In this document: positions 34,918-44,547 of the stretch, in pieces
Position numbering within the stretch: the stretch's first letter is position 1
Layout of the letters: the number at the start of each line of letters is the position of its first letter
Source of the DNA: Drouetiella sp036703255
Lineage (GTDB): Bacteria; Cyanobacteriota; Cyanobacteriia; Elainellales; Elainellaceae
Direction of reading: 5' to 3'
Assembly: GCA_036703255.1 (NCBI GenBank)
Contig: DATNPL010000030.1
Coordinates: forward strand, 1 to 64,000
DNA: 64,000 nucleotides
Notes under the pieces: generated by a model
Told to the model about the DNA's origin: nothing
Database searches by the model: none
The model's input: only the letters and a program-made list of their open reading frames with translations
Made by a program: the position numbers and the translations under genes

Positions 34918-36267
34918 ATGAATCCGATCGATCTCCCTCAGCCCTCTTTGCCGCCGGGTCAGTTTGGTCTACCCGTGATTGGCGAAACGCTCAAGTTCTT
35001 CCGCGACGCCAAGTTTGCCCAAAAGCGCCATCAGCAGTACGGCGATATTTTTAAGACGCGTCTGTTGGGTAGCCCCACGATTTTTATGCGGGGCGTCGAG
35101 GCCAATCGATTTGTGCTGATGAATAACGACTGCTTTGAGGTAACTTGGCCGCCCAGCACCCGAGCACTGCTAGGTTCTCTGTCTCTGGCGCTACAAACGG
35201 GAGATCTGCACCAAAAGCGGCGCAAGCTTCTGGCACAGGCATTTTCACCGCGATCGCTCTCGGGCTACATTGCGGCGATCGAGGCAATTACCCACCAGTA
35301 TGCTCAGCGTTGGCAGCAGGCTCCTCAAGGCGAGCTGACCTGGTATCCTGAACTGCGGCGCTACACGTTTGACGTTGCCTGCAAGCTGCTGGTTGGGCTA
35401 GAGGCAGGGTCTGATACGAGCTTGGGTCATGCCTTTGAAGTCTGGTGTGAGGGCTTGTTTTCTATTCCTCTTTCGCTGCCTTGGACACGCTTTGGACGGG
35501 CGGAAAAAGGGCGCGATCGCCTGCTGCGCGATATTGAAAACCTGATTCGTCAGCGGCAGCAAAACCCTGGTTCTGCGGAGGATGCCTTGGGGTTGCTGAT
35601 TCAGGCCGAAGATGAGGCGGGCGATCGCCTCAGCCTGGAAGAGCTAAAAGATCAAATTTTGCTGCTGCTGTTTGCGGGGCACGAAACCTTGACTTCAGCG
35701 ATCGCCTCTTTTTGTTTGCTAACGGCACAGCATCCACAGGTGATGGCAAAAATCCGGGCGGAGCAACAGCAGTTTGCGGCTCAGCCGCTGACGCTGGAGC
35801 ATTTGCGGCAAATGACCTATCTAGAGCAGGTGTTGCGGGAGGTCTTGCGCCTGATTCCACCCGTAGGGGGTGGCTTTCGTAAGGTAATTGCCGACTGCGA
35901 ATTTAATGGCTACCGGATTCCGCAGGGCTGGAACGTGCTGTACCAGATCGCCGCAACCCACAGCACTACCCAGCTTTATCCGCAGCCGGACGCATTTGAC
36001 CCCGATCGCTTCAGTCCAGAAAACCTGCAACATCAGACGGTCGATCGCCAGAAATATGGCTATGTGCCTTTTGGGGGCGGCATTCGCGAATGCATCGGCA
36101 AGGAGTTCGCCCGTCTGGAAATGAAGATCTTTGCCGTTCACCTGGCGCGTGGCTACGACTGGTCGCTGCTGCCCGATCAAGACCTAACGCTAATCACGGT
36201 GCCGACCCCGCATCCTAAAGATGGCTTGCGGGTGCGGTTTGTGCGTTCCACCTCTCAGGGGACGTGA
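34918..36267 (+). CDS. cytochrome P450 (CYP120-like)
   Basis: 449 residues, soluble, no membrane anchor. The I-helix oxygen motif is AGHETLTSA, the K-helix ExxR lies in VLREVLRLIPP, and the heme loop FGGGIRECIGKEF supplies the cysteine ligand. The N-terminus (LPPGQFGLPVIGETLKFFRD) is typical of the CYP120/CYP26-like group; Synechocystis CYP120A1 hydroxylates retinoids. The redox partner is presumably ferredoxin. Substrate unconfirmed. Confidence 0.92.
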   Translation: MNPIDLPQPSLPPGQFGLPVIGETLKFFRDAKFAQKRHQQYGDIFKTRLLGSPTIFMRGVEANRFVLMNNDCFEVTWPPSTRALLGSLSLALQTGDLHQKRRKLLAQAFSPRSLSGYIAAIEAITHQYAQRWQQAPQGELTWYPELRRYTFDVACKLLVGLEAGSDTSLGHAFEVWCEGLFSIPLSLPWTRFGRAEKGRDRLLRDIENLIRQRQQNPGSAEDALGLLIQAEDEAGDRLSLEELKDQILLLLFAGHETLTSAIASFCLLTAQHPQVMAKIRAEQQQFAAQPLTLEHLRQMTYLEQVLREVLRLIPPVGGGFRKVIADCEFNGYRIPQGWNVLYQIAATHSTTQLYPQPDAFDPDRFSPENLQHQTVDRQKYGYVPFGGGIRECIGKEFARLEMKIFAVHLARGYDWSLLPDQDLTLITVPTPHPKDGLRVRFVRSTSQGT

Positions 36268-36303
36268 GGGATGGCCGCTGGGCTGTGGATCGCCAATCTA
36301 AAT

Positions 36304-39300
36304 TCACGATTTGCGAGAAGATGCAAATCGAATGACGACCGTTGTGCCTGCTGTGCCGCTAATCTCTAGGGTGCCTCGAAGCTGTTGAGCTAACCCTTGA
36401 ATGAGCGTCATTCCCAAGGTTTTGGTTTGCTTGAGGTTGAAATGCTGCGGCAAACCCACCCCGTTATCTCGCACTACGAGGGCTAGAGTTTGATCTGGCT
36501 GTTGATGAAACATCACTTGAATTTCACCAGGTGCGTCGGAGAAGGCATACTTCAAAGCATTAGACACCAATTCATTAATGATCAAACCGCAGGGAATAGC
36601 GGTGTCAATATCGAGCGGAATGGCATCGATCTGCGTCGTGAGCTGAATCTGATCGGTATGGATATTGTAGGAGGTGAACAGGTGGGCGGTGAGATCGGCA
36701 ATGTATTGGGCAAAGTCGATATTGGCTAGATCATCAGAGCCATAGAGCTTCTCATGTACTAAGGCGATCGAGGTAATGCGGTTTTGGCTTTCTTTGAGAG
36801 CCTCAACCACTTGAGAATCGGACGATCGCCGTGACTGCATTTGCAGCAATCCGTAGACCACACCAAGATTATTTTTTACCCGGTGATGAATTTCTTTGAG
36901 CAGCACCTCTTTTTCTTTGAGAGAGGTTTGAATCATAGCTTCGGCCAGCTTCCGCTCGGTGATGTCTTGCTGCACCGCAACAAAGACGGTGCCATAGCCA
37001 GGATGCTCAAACAGCGAAATGGCTGCATGACCCCAAAAAGCCGTCCCGTCTTTTTTGACGTTATGCACCTCATAGGCCGCTTCGCCCTGTTGCAGAACGG
37101 CTGTGGCGATTTCTTGATGAATCGCTCTCGGATGAGTATGTTCGTCTCCGTAATTGATCAGTGAGATATGTTTGTCCTTGAGTTCTCCAGCATCGTAGCC
37201 AAACATCTGCTCAAATTTGGGATTGGCGTAAACGATCGTGCCGTCATTGGCCTTGATCAGGCAAATGCCCTCAGCCATGATCCGCACAATGATGCTCTGA
37301 AGCTCTCGCTCTACTTCGGCCTGTTTGCGATCGGTAATATCTCGCCCTTCAGGAATCAGCAGCACCACCTGACCCGCCTCATCTGCGATGGGCTTGAGCG
37401 AAAAGTCGATGGTTGCCACCCTATCACCCGCGCCCAAGATATCTACCTCATAGCGAACAAATTGCCCACGGGCAGCTTGGGCGATCGCGGCCTGAAGGCG
37501 AGCTTGCGTATCGGCTGAAAGAGTCCACCAGCGACCTTCCCAAAACGGTCGGTTAATCGCCTCTTCAGGCGTTAATCCGGCAAACTCTAGAGTTGCCTGA
37601 TTGGCCTCTAGCAGAATGCCCTCGGGGCTGAGCAATCCAATAAATTGAAACATGGTGTTGAAGATAGCCCGAAAGCGGCGATCGCTCTGTCTCAAGGCTT
37701 CTTCGGCACGCTTGCGATCGGTGATATCGCGGCAGATACAAAATTGTACAGATTGCCCATCCCAATTGACGGGGGTAGAGCTAATGTCTACGTGATAGAT
37801 TGATCCATCTTTGCGACGATGGCGTGTCTCAAACCCGTTGAAACAAAAGCTGGCTTGTTCGATTTTTTGCTCAAGCTCTGACGGCGTCCAATGGGCATCG
37901 AAATCTACGAGACTGAGCGTGGTGATTTCTTCTAAGTCATAGCCCAGCATCTGGGCAAAGCTGGCATTGGCTTCGAGGATACGGCCTGTTTGATCGAGAA
38001 TTACAATGCCATCTAAAGAGGTATCAAAGAGAGTTTTACGACGGTACATCTCTTGAGACAGCGCCAGTTCACTCACTTTATGTTCGGTAATATCCGTTAA
38101 AGTGCCAACATAGCCCGTTACCGTCCCCGTAGAATCGATCTCCTGCGCGACCTGAACGAAGTACCAATTAATACTGCCATCAGGCCGCAGATGCCGACCT
38201 TCTTTACGGTTGAGGAGCAGCTCTCCTGGGCTTGCCTGAGCATAGTCATTGGCCCACTGACTCAGCATCTCAGTCCGATCGTCTGGATGCAGGGCTGCAA
38301 TCCATCCTTTGCCCAAGGCCGACTCTTTGGGTCTGCCCGTCATTTCGCTCCAGCGATCGTTTACATACACACAGTTCAACGGTTGATCAAACCGAAAAAT
38401 TCCGACCGGGCTGACTTCAGCGAGAATGCGATAGCGAGATTCGCTGGCTTGAAGAGCCATTTCAGCTTGTTTGCGATCGCTAATGTCTTCGGCTAACCCC
38501 ACGAAGCGCAGCGGCTGGTCTGCGGCATCTCGAATAATAGCGATTTCGGCAGAAACCCAGCGGATAGCGCTATCCGGTCGAATAATGCGGTACTCAAGCC
38601 GGACGGTCGTGATCGGGGTTCTCTGCATTTTTGCCGCCACCGTAGCCCGAACGTGATCCCGATCGTCTGGATGAATCGCCTCCATCCACAACCCAGGATT
38701 TTGTAAAAGCTCAGCGGACGCTCGCCCCCAGATTTTTTCGTAGGCAGGGCTGATATAAACAAACCGATCGGGATTGAGCGATCGGACAAAAAAGGCTTGA
38801 GGAATAGTGTTAGCAATCTCGCGGAAGCGATCCTCGCTCTCCTGCAATGCAATGACGGCCAGCTGGCGATCGGTAATGTCGCTGAACAAGCCATCCCAAA
38901 CGAGTCCATCGGGAGTGGTTTGTGGACGAGAGCTGCCTTGAATCCACTTGCGTTGTCCGGAAGGGGTTGTCACTTGACCTTCCCAATGCCAATGGGCGCA
39001 GTCTTGAACAGCAGTCGCGATCGAGGTTTGCAAGGAGATCCGATTGTCTGGATCAATCAAGTTCCAGACCCTATTTGCATCTTGCAGAATGTGATCAGGT
39101 TCTAGTTCCAATAACTCGTAAGCGCCACAGCTAACATAGGTAAATCCCGCCCCGCCCGCTTTGTTGGGGAAAAAACGGTAAACCATACCCGGCATATTGG
39201 CAACGAGCGACTGAAATCGGTCTTCACTTTCCTGAAGTGCCGCTTCGATCTGCTTGCGATCGCGGATTTCGCCTTGTAAGATTTGGTTCGCATCTTGAAG

Positions 39301-39678
39301 CTGTGCTGGGCTAGACAGCGCCAGCGCTTGGGGTATCGTCAGCACCAGTAATAGAGCCGTTGTCAGCGAGAGAACTGCTGTCGTTAGCTTAATGATTCCA
39401 GACAGCCAGTAGGCTGGGTACCCCAGCGTCCAGATCTCTATGAGATGGCTAGTGCCACAGGCGACAAGCAAGGCACTAAACAACAGAAAAACCCAGGTAA
39501 AGGGCAGATCTCGTCGCTTGCAAACCAAATAAAGTAGCGTCAGTGAAATTGAGTAATAAGCGAGAGCAATGACTCCATCTGAGAAAATATGTAGCCCCGT
39601 AAGTTCTGACTGCCAGAGGTAGCCGTGCCCTTGGAAGATGAACAAATCAGTCTTGAAGAATTGCATGAGATTCAGCAT
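36304..39678 (-). CDS. six-PAS histidine kinase with ethylene-receptor-like sensor domain
   Basis: 1124 residues. The N-terminal ~115 residues form three TM helices resembling the ethylene-binding domain of plant ETR1 and Synechocystis Slr1212. Asp34 (IFSDGVIALAYYS), Tyr41, Cys74 and His78 (CGTSHLIEIWTL) have the spacing of ETR1 Asp25, Tyr32, Cys65 and His69, the Cu(I)/ethylene ligands and helpers. Six PAS domains follow (starting near 145, 270, 400, 530, 660 and 785), then a HisKA_2 domain with His in EIHHRVKNNLG and a HATPase with NELVSNALKYAF and DNGVGLP. No receiver gene adjoins it. It should sense ethylene or a similar small ligand plus redox or light via PAS. Ligand is inferred. Confidence 0.88.
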   Translation of the reverse strand: MLNLMQFFKTDLFIFQGHGYLWQSELTGLHIFSDGVIALAYYSISLTLLYLVCKRRDLPFTWVFLLFSALLVACGTSHLIEIWTLGYPAYWLSGIIKLTTAVLSLTTALLLVLTIPQALALSSPAQLQDANQILQGEIRDRKQIEAALQESEDRFQSLVANMPGMVYRFFPNKAGGAGFTYVSCGAYELLELEPDHILQDANRVWNLIDPDNRISLQTSIATAVQDCAHWHWEGQVTTPSGQRKWIQGSSRPQTTPDGLVWDGLFSDITDRQLAVIALQESEDRFREIANTIPQAFFVRSLNPDRFVYISPAYEKIWGRASAELLQNPGLWMEAIHPDDRDHVRATVAAKMQRTPITTVRLEYRIIRPDSAIRWVSAEIAIIRDAADQPLRFVGLAEDISDRKQAEMALQASESRYRILAEVSPVGIFRFDQPLNCVYVNDRWSEMTGRPKESALGKGWIAALHPDDRTEMLSQWANDYAQASPGELLLNRKEGRHLRPDGSINWYFVQVAQEIDSTGTVTGYVGTLTDITEHKVSELALSQEMYRRKTLFDTSLDGIVILDQTGRILEANASFAQMLGYDLEEITTLSLVDFDAHWTPSELEQKIEQASFCFNGFETRHRRKDGSIYHVDISSTPVNWDGQSVQFCICRDITDRKRAEEALRQSDRRFRAIFNTMFQFIGLLSPEGILLEANQATLEFAGLTPEEAINRPFWEGRWWTLSADTQARLQAAIAQAARGQFVRYEVDILGAGDRVATIDFSLKPIADEAGQVVLLIPEGRDITDRKQAEVERELQSIIVRIMAEGICLIKANDGTIVYANPKFEQMFGYDAGELKDKHISLINYGDEHTHPRAIHQEIATAVLQQGEAAYEVHNVKKDGTAFWGHAAISLFEHPGYGTVFVAVQQDITERKLAEAMIQTSLKEKEVLLKEIHHRVKNNLGVVYGLLQMQSRRSSDSQVVEALKESQNRITSIALVHEKLYGSDDLANIDFAQYIADLTAHLFTSYNIHTDQIQLTTQIDAIPLDIDTAIPCGLIINELVSNALKYAFSDAPGEIQVMFHQQPDQTLALVVRDNGVGLPQHFNLKQTKTLGMTLIQGLAQQLRGTLEISGTAGTTVVIRFASSRKS

Positions 39679-39891
39679 GATTTTGCCTCAAGCTATGACT
39701 CAATCTCCCAGAGGCTGGGGCGATTTCCGTACAATAAATTCTTCAGCATGAGCGTCTTCAGCATGGCGCGATCGCCTTGCATCAATCGTTATTCTCAAAT
39801 ATGTAATGATTTTTTGTTGACTGAGCGGTGAGGCAACAAAAACTTATCAGATAAATACCATTCCCTCAAACAAGCAATGAAGAAAACCGGG

Positions 39892-40464
39892 TTAAGCCAT
39901 GTCTGACTCTTCATCCCACAGTCGTTCTAGCTGAGAGCGCCATGCTCCTAGCACTGCCCCACGATCGCTAGCGCTAGCATCCAAATCTCCCATGACTCCC
40001 TCCTCATAGAAACGCTCTAGAGATTGCAGCGTTGCAGCCAAGCTCTGCCCCTGCATTTTTGCAGCCCGAATAATCTGGCGCACTTGGGCTTCGGCAAAGC
40101 GGCTGAAGCTATCGGATAGCCCTTTTTGGTGCAGGGCGACCAAGCGGGCGATCGCCGCCTGAAAGTCTTCGGGGCTAAGAGTGGGAAAGCTATGCTGAAA
40201 AACGCCCCAGACTAAATTTTGAAATAGCGCGTACCGAGTTTCCTGGGTTTCATCAAAATTGGCTTCTAAAAGCTGGGCAAAATAGGGGGCAGCTTCTTGC
40301 GCGGGGGCAATGGTGATGAGCGATCGCAGCCAGCTTTGATCTTCAGACAGCAGCACCAACAGCCGCAAATTCTCGCCTTCAATTTGCCAGGATTCGGGTT
40401 CGTTAACTCTAACGGCCTCTCCAAACAGAGTCGTCAGGATTTGAGTGATATCTTGAGGAGTCAT
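39892..40464 (-). CDS. conserved hypothetical protein
   Basis: 190 residues, acidic, soluble, no TM. The N-terminus resembles a small alpha/beta binding domain (ITQILTTLFGEAVRVNEPES; LRLLVLLSEDQSWLRSL), the remainder is helical. I do not recognise an enzymatic motif. Similar proteins are found in other cyanobacteria. It is transcribed 65 bp downstream of nadK on the same strand and may be co-transcribed with it. Confidence 0.7.
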   Translation of the reverse strand: MTPQDITQILTTLFGEAVRVNEPESWQIEGENLRLLVLLSEDQSWLRSLITIAPAQEAAPYFAQLLEANFDETQETRYALFQNLVWGVFQHSFPTLSPEDFQAAIARLVALHQKGLSDSFSRFAEAQVRQIIRAAKMQGQSLAATLQSLERFYEEGVMGDLDASASDRGAVLGAWRSQLERLWDEESDMA

Positions 40465-40529
40465 AGGGGCTTTCCTTAGGGCAATATTCCTACCGAGATT
40501 CTGAAATCAAGCCTTAATTGCGGTGATTT

Positions 40530-41450
40530 TCAATTGCGGTGATTATTGTTGTAATGCACCAGCGCTCCTGCCCATTGCAGCTTTTCCCGTAGGGTCTGGT
40601 AATACGAATAGTTTTCTCGCAGCAGAATAAACTCTGCCGATCGCTCTGCCGTGCGAATATCGACCCGCTGCCCCGGCCAAATAGCAGTCGCTAACACACC
40701 ATCCATCCACAGCTTGGTGTTGAGATCGGCATCGGCCAGCGGCCAAATGCTGACCACAGAACCTGGTGGCAGCACGATCGGGCGACTGGAAAGGCTGAGA
40801 GGGCAGATCGGCGTGACAATCAGCGCATCCATTCCGGGATGGACGATGGGGCCGCTAGCAGACATGGTGTAGCAGGTTGAGCCTGTGGGCGTAGCTACCA
40901 GCAACCCATCTCCCTGATATTGATCGACCACTTCGCCATCAATCTCCATTTCTAGGAAAGACGTGATCATGCGATCGGCTGAAGCTGGCTTAATGCACAT
41001 TTCGTTCAGCGCCAAATAGCGATCGCTCATGGGATCTCGATTGGTGCGAATGCCTTCAAAGGTCATGGCTTGCAGCATCATGCGCCGCTGAATGGCAAAT
41101 CGATCTTCGGCCAATCGATCCCAGACCTGCTGAGAGTCTTTTAACACTTCGGCAGGCTCTGTCAAAAAGCCCAAATGTCCGCCCACATTGACCGCCAGAA
41201 TAGGAATGCCATCTGGAGCCAGGTGCCGTGCGGCGGCCAAGGCGGTGCCATCTCCCCCTAATACAAGGGCAAAGTCGATCGGCTCATGCGCCGATGCCAA
41301 AAAAACGGGATAAGGATTATCTTTTGCTCCGCTAGGCCCTAGTAAAACTCGGCAGTTGCGGCGTTCTAGCTCTTCGGCATATTGGTCGGCACAGCGGCGA
41401 CTCAGCGCATCTCCGGCTTTGTGAATGATGATAACTTGGTTGAGATTCAC
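40530..41450 (-). CDS. nadK: NAD(+) kinase
   Basis: 306 residues. The signature LVLGGDGTALAAARHL and NVGGHLGFLTEP, plus the substrate loop NEMCIKPAS and PTGSTCYTMSASGPIVHP, identify NAD kinase. It phosphorylates NAD to NADP and so sets the NADP(H) pool for photosynthesis; cyanobacteria generally carry two. ATG at 41450. Confidence 0.96.
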   Translation of the reverse strand: MNLNQVIIIHKAGDALSRRCADQYAEELERRNCRVLLGPSGAKDNPYPVFLASAHEPIDFALVLGGDGTALAAARHLAPDGIPILAVNVGGHLGFLTEPAEVLKDSQQVWDRLAEDRFAIQRRMMLQAMTFEGIRTNRDPMSDRYLALNEMCIKPASADRMITSFLEMEIDGEVVDQYQGDGLLVATPTGSTCYTMSASGPIVHPGMDALIVTPICPLSLSSRPIVLPPGSVVSIWPLADADLNTKLWMDGVLATAIWPGQRVDIRTAERSAEFILLRENYSYYQTLREKLQWAGALVHYNNNHRN

Positions 41451-41650
41451 GGTTGAGGGTGATAAGGATAGCAGGACAAAGTGGGGAGATGGCTTTTACT
41501 CTATAGCTTTTACTCTAAAGTTGGGGCACGGTTTTAAATCAGGCGCTATTTTTTTGACTTTTATTCTTAAGTTTATCTTTAACGCGATCGTTACCTTCAA
41601 ACCTTTGCGAAGCTCTAGGCGCGAAAATTAACGCTATAGGAATCTCAAAT

Positions 41651-41689
41651 GGGTTGCGAGATAGGGTGTAGGGACAACCCGCACCCTAT
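41651..41689. other. overlapping hairpins, pseudoknot-like arrangement
   Basis: GGGTTG (41651-41656) can pair with CAACCC (41675-41680), and ATAGGGTG (41661-41668) with CACCCTAT (41682-41689). The pairings interleave. The single-base third loop makes a true H-type pseudoknot tight, so the stems may be alternatives. The remainder of 41451-41908 is intergenic, with only this and the hairpin at 41793. Confidence 0.4.
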
Positions 41690-41792
41690 TTTATTAGGGT
41701 TCTCAAAAGCCTTTTAGGATTGCTAGGGTTGTGAAAAATTTCTACATGCGATTGAGATAATGTCAGGTAAGGATCTTCGCAGAAGTAACTTG

Positions 41793-41845
41793 AAGAACTT
41801 TTTTGAGAGAGTGCGGCGGAGCCGCACTCTCTCAAAAAAGTTCTT
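41793..41845. repeat. perfect 25-bp inverted repeat with GGA triloop
   Basis: The arms 41793-41817 and 41821-41845 match exactly around GGA. The tip is GTGCGGCGGAGCCGCAC and the lower stem starts AAGAACTTTTTTGAG. It lies 64 bp upstream of the response-regulator gene at 41909. Confidence 0.9.
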
Positions 41846-41908
41846 GGTTTTAATTTTGTAAGGAGCCTAAATTAACCCATCGTTCCTTCCAACGATTGCC
41901 CTTTCGTT

Positions 41909-42580
41909 ATGATTCTCGAAATAGCAGAGCCGCCCGTGCAAAGATTTTTAGTGGTTGATGATCATGAGGCGATTTTGGAGGGAACGATCCCTGCCCTGCG
42001 TGCCAAATATCCAACCGTTGAAATTTTGACTGCGAAAGATCGCCAGTCGGCAGAACAGCAGGTTGCGCTCCATCGTCCTGATTTAGCCATTATTGACTTA
42101 AGCCTGCCCGAAATGCCCTACGCGGTGCCCAACACCGAGGTTGGGATTCAGCTTTTAGAGGCACTCATGCATACCCATCCTGCCCCTAATCTGATGGTGC
42201 TGAGCACCAATATCAAGCCAATTGTGCGATTAAAACCCGCGATTAATGCCTATGAGGGCGGCTTTGCGGCCATTGACAAATCTCTGCCCATTCGAGAAAT
42301 GTTGAAATATGTGGACTTGGTGCTGAGAGGCTCGATTCATTTGCCTTCGGAGGTGCGATCGCGTCCTGAGTTCGATCGGCGTTGGCTAGAGGTGCTAAAG
42401 CTGAAGTTCCAGGAGGGCCTGTCAGAGCGCGCAATTGCAGAGCGGATGCAAATTAGCGATCGCACAGTGCGAAATTACTGGATTAGAATTCAAGATGCGC
42501 TCAATGTGTATGATCATCCTCATAAGGATTTGCGCGTTCAGATTGAGATTGCAGCTAGAAAAGCAGGGCTGATTAATTAA
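41909..42580 (+). CDS. response regulator with LuxR/NarL-like HTH
   Basis: 223 residues. Receiver at 10-140 (FLVVDDHEAILEGTIPAL; phospho-acceptor Asp in LAIIDLSLPEM), then a C-terminal helix-turn-helix (FQEGLSERAIAERMQISDRT). Distinct from typical NarL proteins in the insertion AVPNTEVG after the phosphorylation loop. It directly precedes the CHASE2 kinase gene with an eight-base gap, so they are a two-component pair in one operon. A perfect hairpin lies in the leader region. Confidence 0.9.
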   Translation: MILEIAEPPVQRFLVVDDHEAILEGTIPALRAKYPTVEILTAKDRQSAEQQVALHRPDLAIIDLSLPEMPYAVPNTEVGIQLLEALMHTHPAPNLMVLSTNIKPIVRLKPAINAYEGGFAAIDKSLPIREMLKYVDLVLRGSIHLPSEVRSRPEFDRRWLEVLKLKFQEGLSERAIAERMQISDRTVRNYWIRIQDALNVYDHPHKDLRVQIEIAARKAGLIN

Positions 42581-42588
42581 CCAAAGAC

Positions 42589-44547
42589 GTGGTGCAAGTC
42601 ATCTGGAGAAAATTAAAACAGCAGGCAAGCCTCTGTCGTGAGGTGGTTTTGCCCGGTGTTTTAATTGTGGGTTTCGTTGTTTTGATTCGGTTGATGGGAT
42701 TGCTGCAAATTCAGGAGTGGATGGCGCTCGACGCTTCATCTCGCCTCTGCCCTGAAAGAGCGATCGCATCGCAGGTTGTGATTGTGGGTATTGATGAAGA
42801 TAATCTTAATACAGGTAGCCTACTGTTCTCAGATGCAGACCTGGCAAAAGCCATTAGCACGCTAGCGGCCTCCCGTCCTAGAGTCATCGGTCTTGACCTT
42901 TACCGAGATTTGCCTGTCGAGCCGGGGCATGATGCACTCCTGCAAGTCTTCAAAACGGTTCCCAACATCATTGGCGTTGAAACGGCTTTGAATACTCAAG
43001 ACAGCTTGAATATGCGCCCTCCGCCACAGCTGCCGCCTGAGCGGATTGGCTTCACCGATGCTGTGGTGGATGATGATGGTAAAGTCCGCCGCATTATCTT
43101 GTCGAATGCAGACCCGTCCTATGCTGGCCAGACCCAGATAGACCCGTCCTATGCCGACCGAGGAGAGCCTGGTCAGGAGATCCGGTACTCGTTTGCGTTT
43201 CGTCTGGTGCAAATGTATTTGGCTGCTCAAGGTATCCAATTTCAGCCTAAAACGCTACAGACCCTTCGGTTTGGTGCGACTGAGCTACAGCGGTTTCAAT
43301 CCAACTCTGGAGGATATATCCAAGCCAATGCCAAAGGCAATCAGCGCATGCTCAACTTTTGCGCTAGCCAGCAGCTGTTCCGCAACCTATCCATGCGCGA
43401 TGTGCTAACGCAAAGATTTAGCCCAGAGTGGATTCGCGATCGCATCATCATTATCGGCATGGCGGCCTCTAGCGTCAAAGACATCTTTTTTACCTCCGCC
43501 TTGCGCGAAACGATCTCTTCTCAGGCGTCGGGCAATCCCTTTCCGGCAACGCGGCTGATCTATGGGGCAGAGGTGCAGGCGTATGGAGCCGATCAGCTTC
43601 TGCGCGAGGTGCTAGAGCAGCGATCGGCGCTGAGGTTTTGGTCTGACGGCTGGGAGTATCTTTGGATTGTGGGCTGGGGCTGCGTTGGCATTGCGTTAGG
43701 GCTGGTTTTGCAATCTCCCTGGAAAAGCCTGATCAATATTGCGATCGCGCTGGTGGGCTTAATCGGAATTTGTTTTTTAGCATTGCTCATGGGCTGGTGG
43801 ATTCCAGTGGTGCCTCCTGGCCTAGCCCTTGGGGGTGCAGGGCTAGTGACAGCGTTCTTCGATCGCGATCTCAGGTTTGAACTGGCACAGCGCCGCAAAA
43901 CGATTGAACGAACCTATGAATCGGTACATAATGGCCCGTTGCAGCATCTTGCCGTAATCTTGAGAGAGCTAAATGAAGAGGTAACTTGCGATCGCTTACA
44001 ACAAGAGCTGCAAGCGCTGAATCAAGAGCTGCGTAATATTTTTGAACATATGCGAGAGGAAGCGCTGACCCGTAGCGATCGCTTTTACCTCAATGACAAC
44101 CGTATTCTGGATTTGCAAGCTCCCATTTCTGAGCTGTTGTATCAGGTTTATGATTATACCTTAGAGCTGGAGGCTCCTGGTTTTGCCAGCATTCAAACCT
44201 ACATTCCGCCAGATTTTGATATGCTCAAAACCGATCGCTTTAGCCCTGAGCAAAAGCGCGGATTATGTCTATTTTTGCAGGAGGCACTCTGGAATGTGGG
44301 CAAACATGCGATGGGTGCGACTCGGCTAGATGTCATGTGCATCATGGAGTCAGAGCATTACATCTTGCGAATTACGGATAATGGCCTAGGTATTGTCTCA
44401 ACGCATCGGGGACAGGGAACGCGACAGGCAAGGGCGATCGCTCGGGAGCTAGGAGGACAGTTCCGGCGATACTTTCATTCACCACAGGGAACAAGCTGTG
44501 AACTCATGTTTCCGATTATGAGAAGCTGGCTAAAACGATTTTATTAA
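42589..44547 (+). CDS. CHASE2-domain sensor histidine kinase
   Basis: 652 residues. A single TM helix (about 18-37) is followed by an extracytoplasmic CHASE2 domain (about 45-345, with QVVIVGIDEDNLNTG and DRIIIIGMAASSVKDIFFTS). Three TM helices lie at about 355-430, then the kinase core: His in ESVHNGPLQHLAVILRE and a HATPase with EALWNVGKHAMGA, LRITDNGLGI and GTRQARAIA. The start is GTG (42589 or 42592). Partner of the NarL-like regulator just upstream. A ten-codon tandem duplication (DPSYA at 43111 and 43141) lies in the sensor domain. Confidence 0.9.
   Translation: MVQVIWRKLKQQASLCREVVLPGVLIVGFVVLIRLMGLLQIQEWMALDASSRLCPERAIASQVVIVGIDEDNLNTGSLLFSDADLAKAISTLAASRPRVIGLDLYRDLPVEPGHDALLQVFKTVPNIIGVETALNTQDSLNMRPPPQLPPERIGFTDAVVDDDGKVRRIILSNADPSYAGQTQIDPSYADRGEPGQEIRYSFAFRLVQMYLAAQGIQFQPKTLQTLRFGATELQRFQSNSGGYIQANAKGNQRMLNFCASQQLFRNLSMRDVLTQRFSPEWIRDRIIIIGMAASSVKDIFFTSALRETISSQASGNPFPATRLIYGAEVQAYGADQLLREVLEQRSALRFWSDGWEYLWIVGWGCVGIALGLVLQSPWKSLINIAIALVGLIGICFLALLMGWWIPVVPPGLALGGAGLVTAFFDRDLRFELAQRRKTIERTYESVHNGPLQHLAVILRELNEEVTCDRLQQELQALNQELRNIFEHMREEALTRSDRFYLNDNRILDLQAPISELLYQVYDYTLELEAPGFASIQTYIPPDFDMLKTDRFSPEQKRGLCLFLQEALWNVGKHAMGATRLDVMCIMESEHYILRITDNGLGIVSTHRGQGTRQARAIARELGGQFRRYFHSPQGTSCELMFPIMRSWLKRFY

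Noticed and set aside
41651..41689. functional H-type pseudoknot
   Set aside because: The third loop is a single base, too short to span a 6-bp stem comfortably; listed only as overlapping hairpins.
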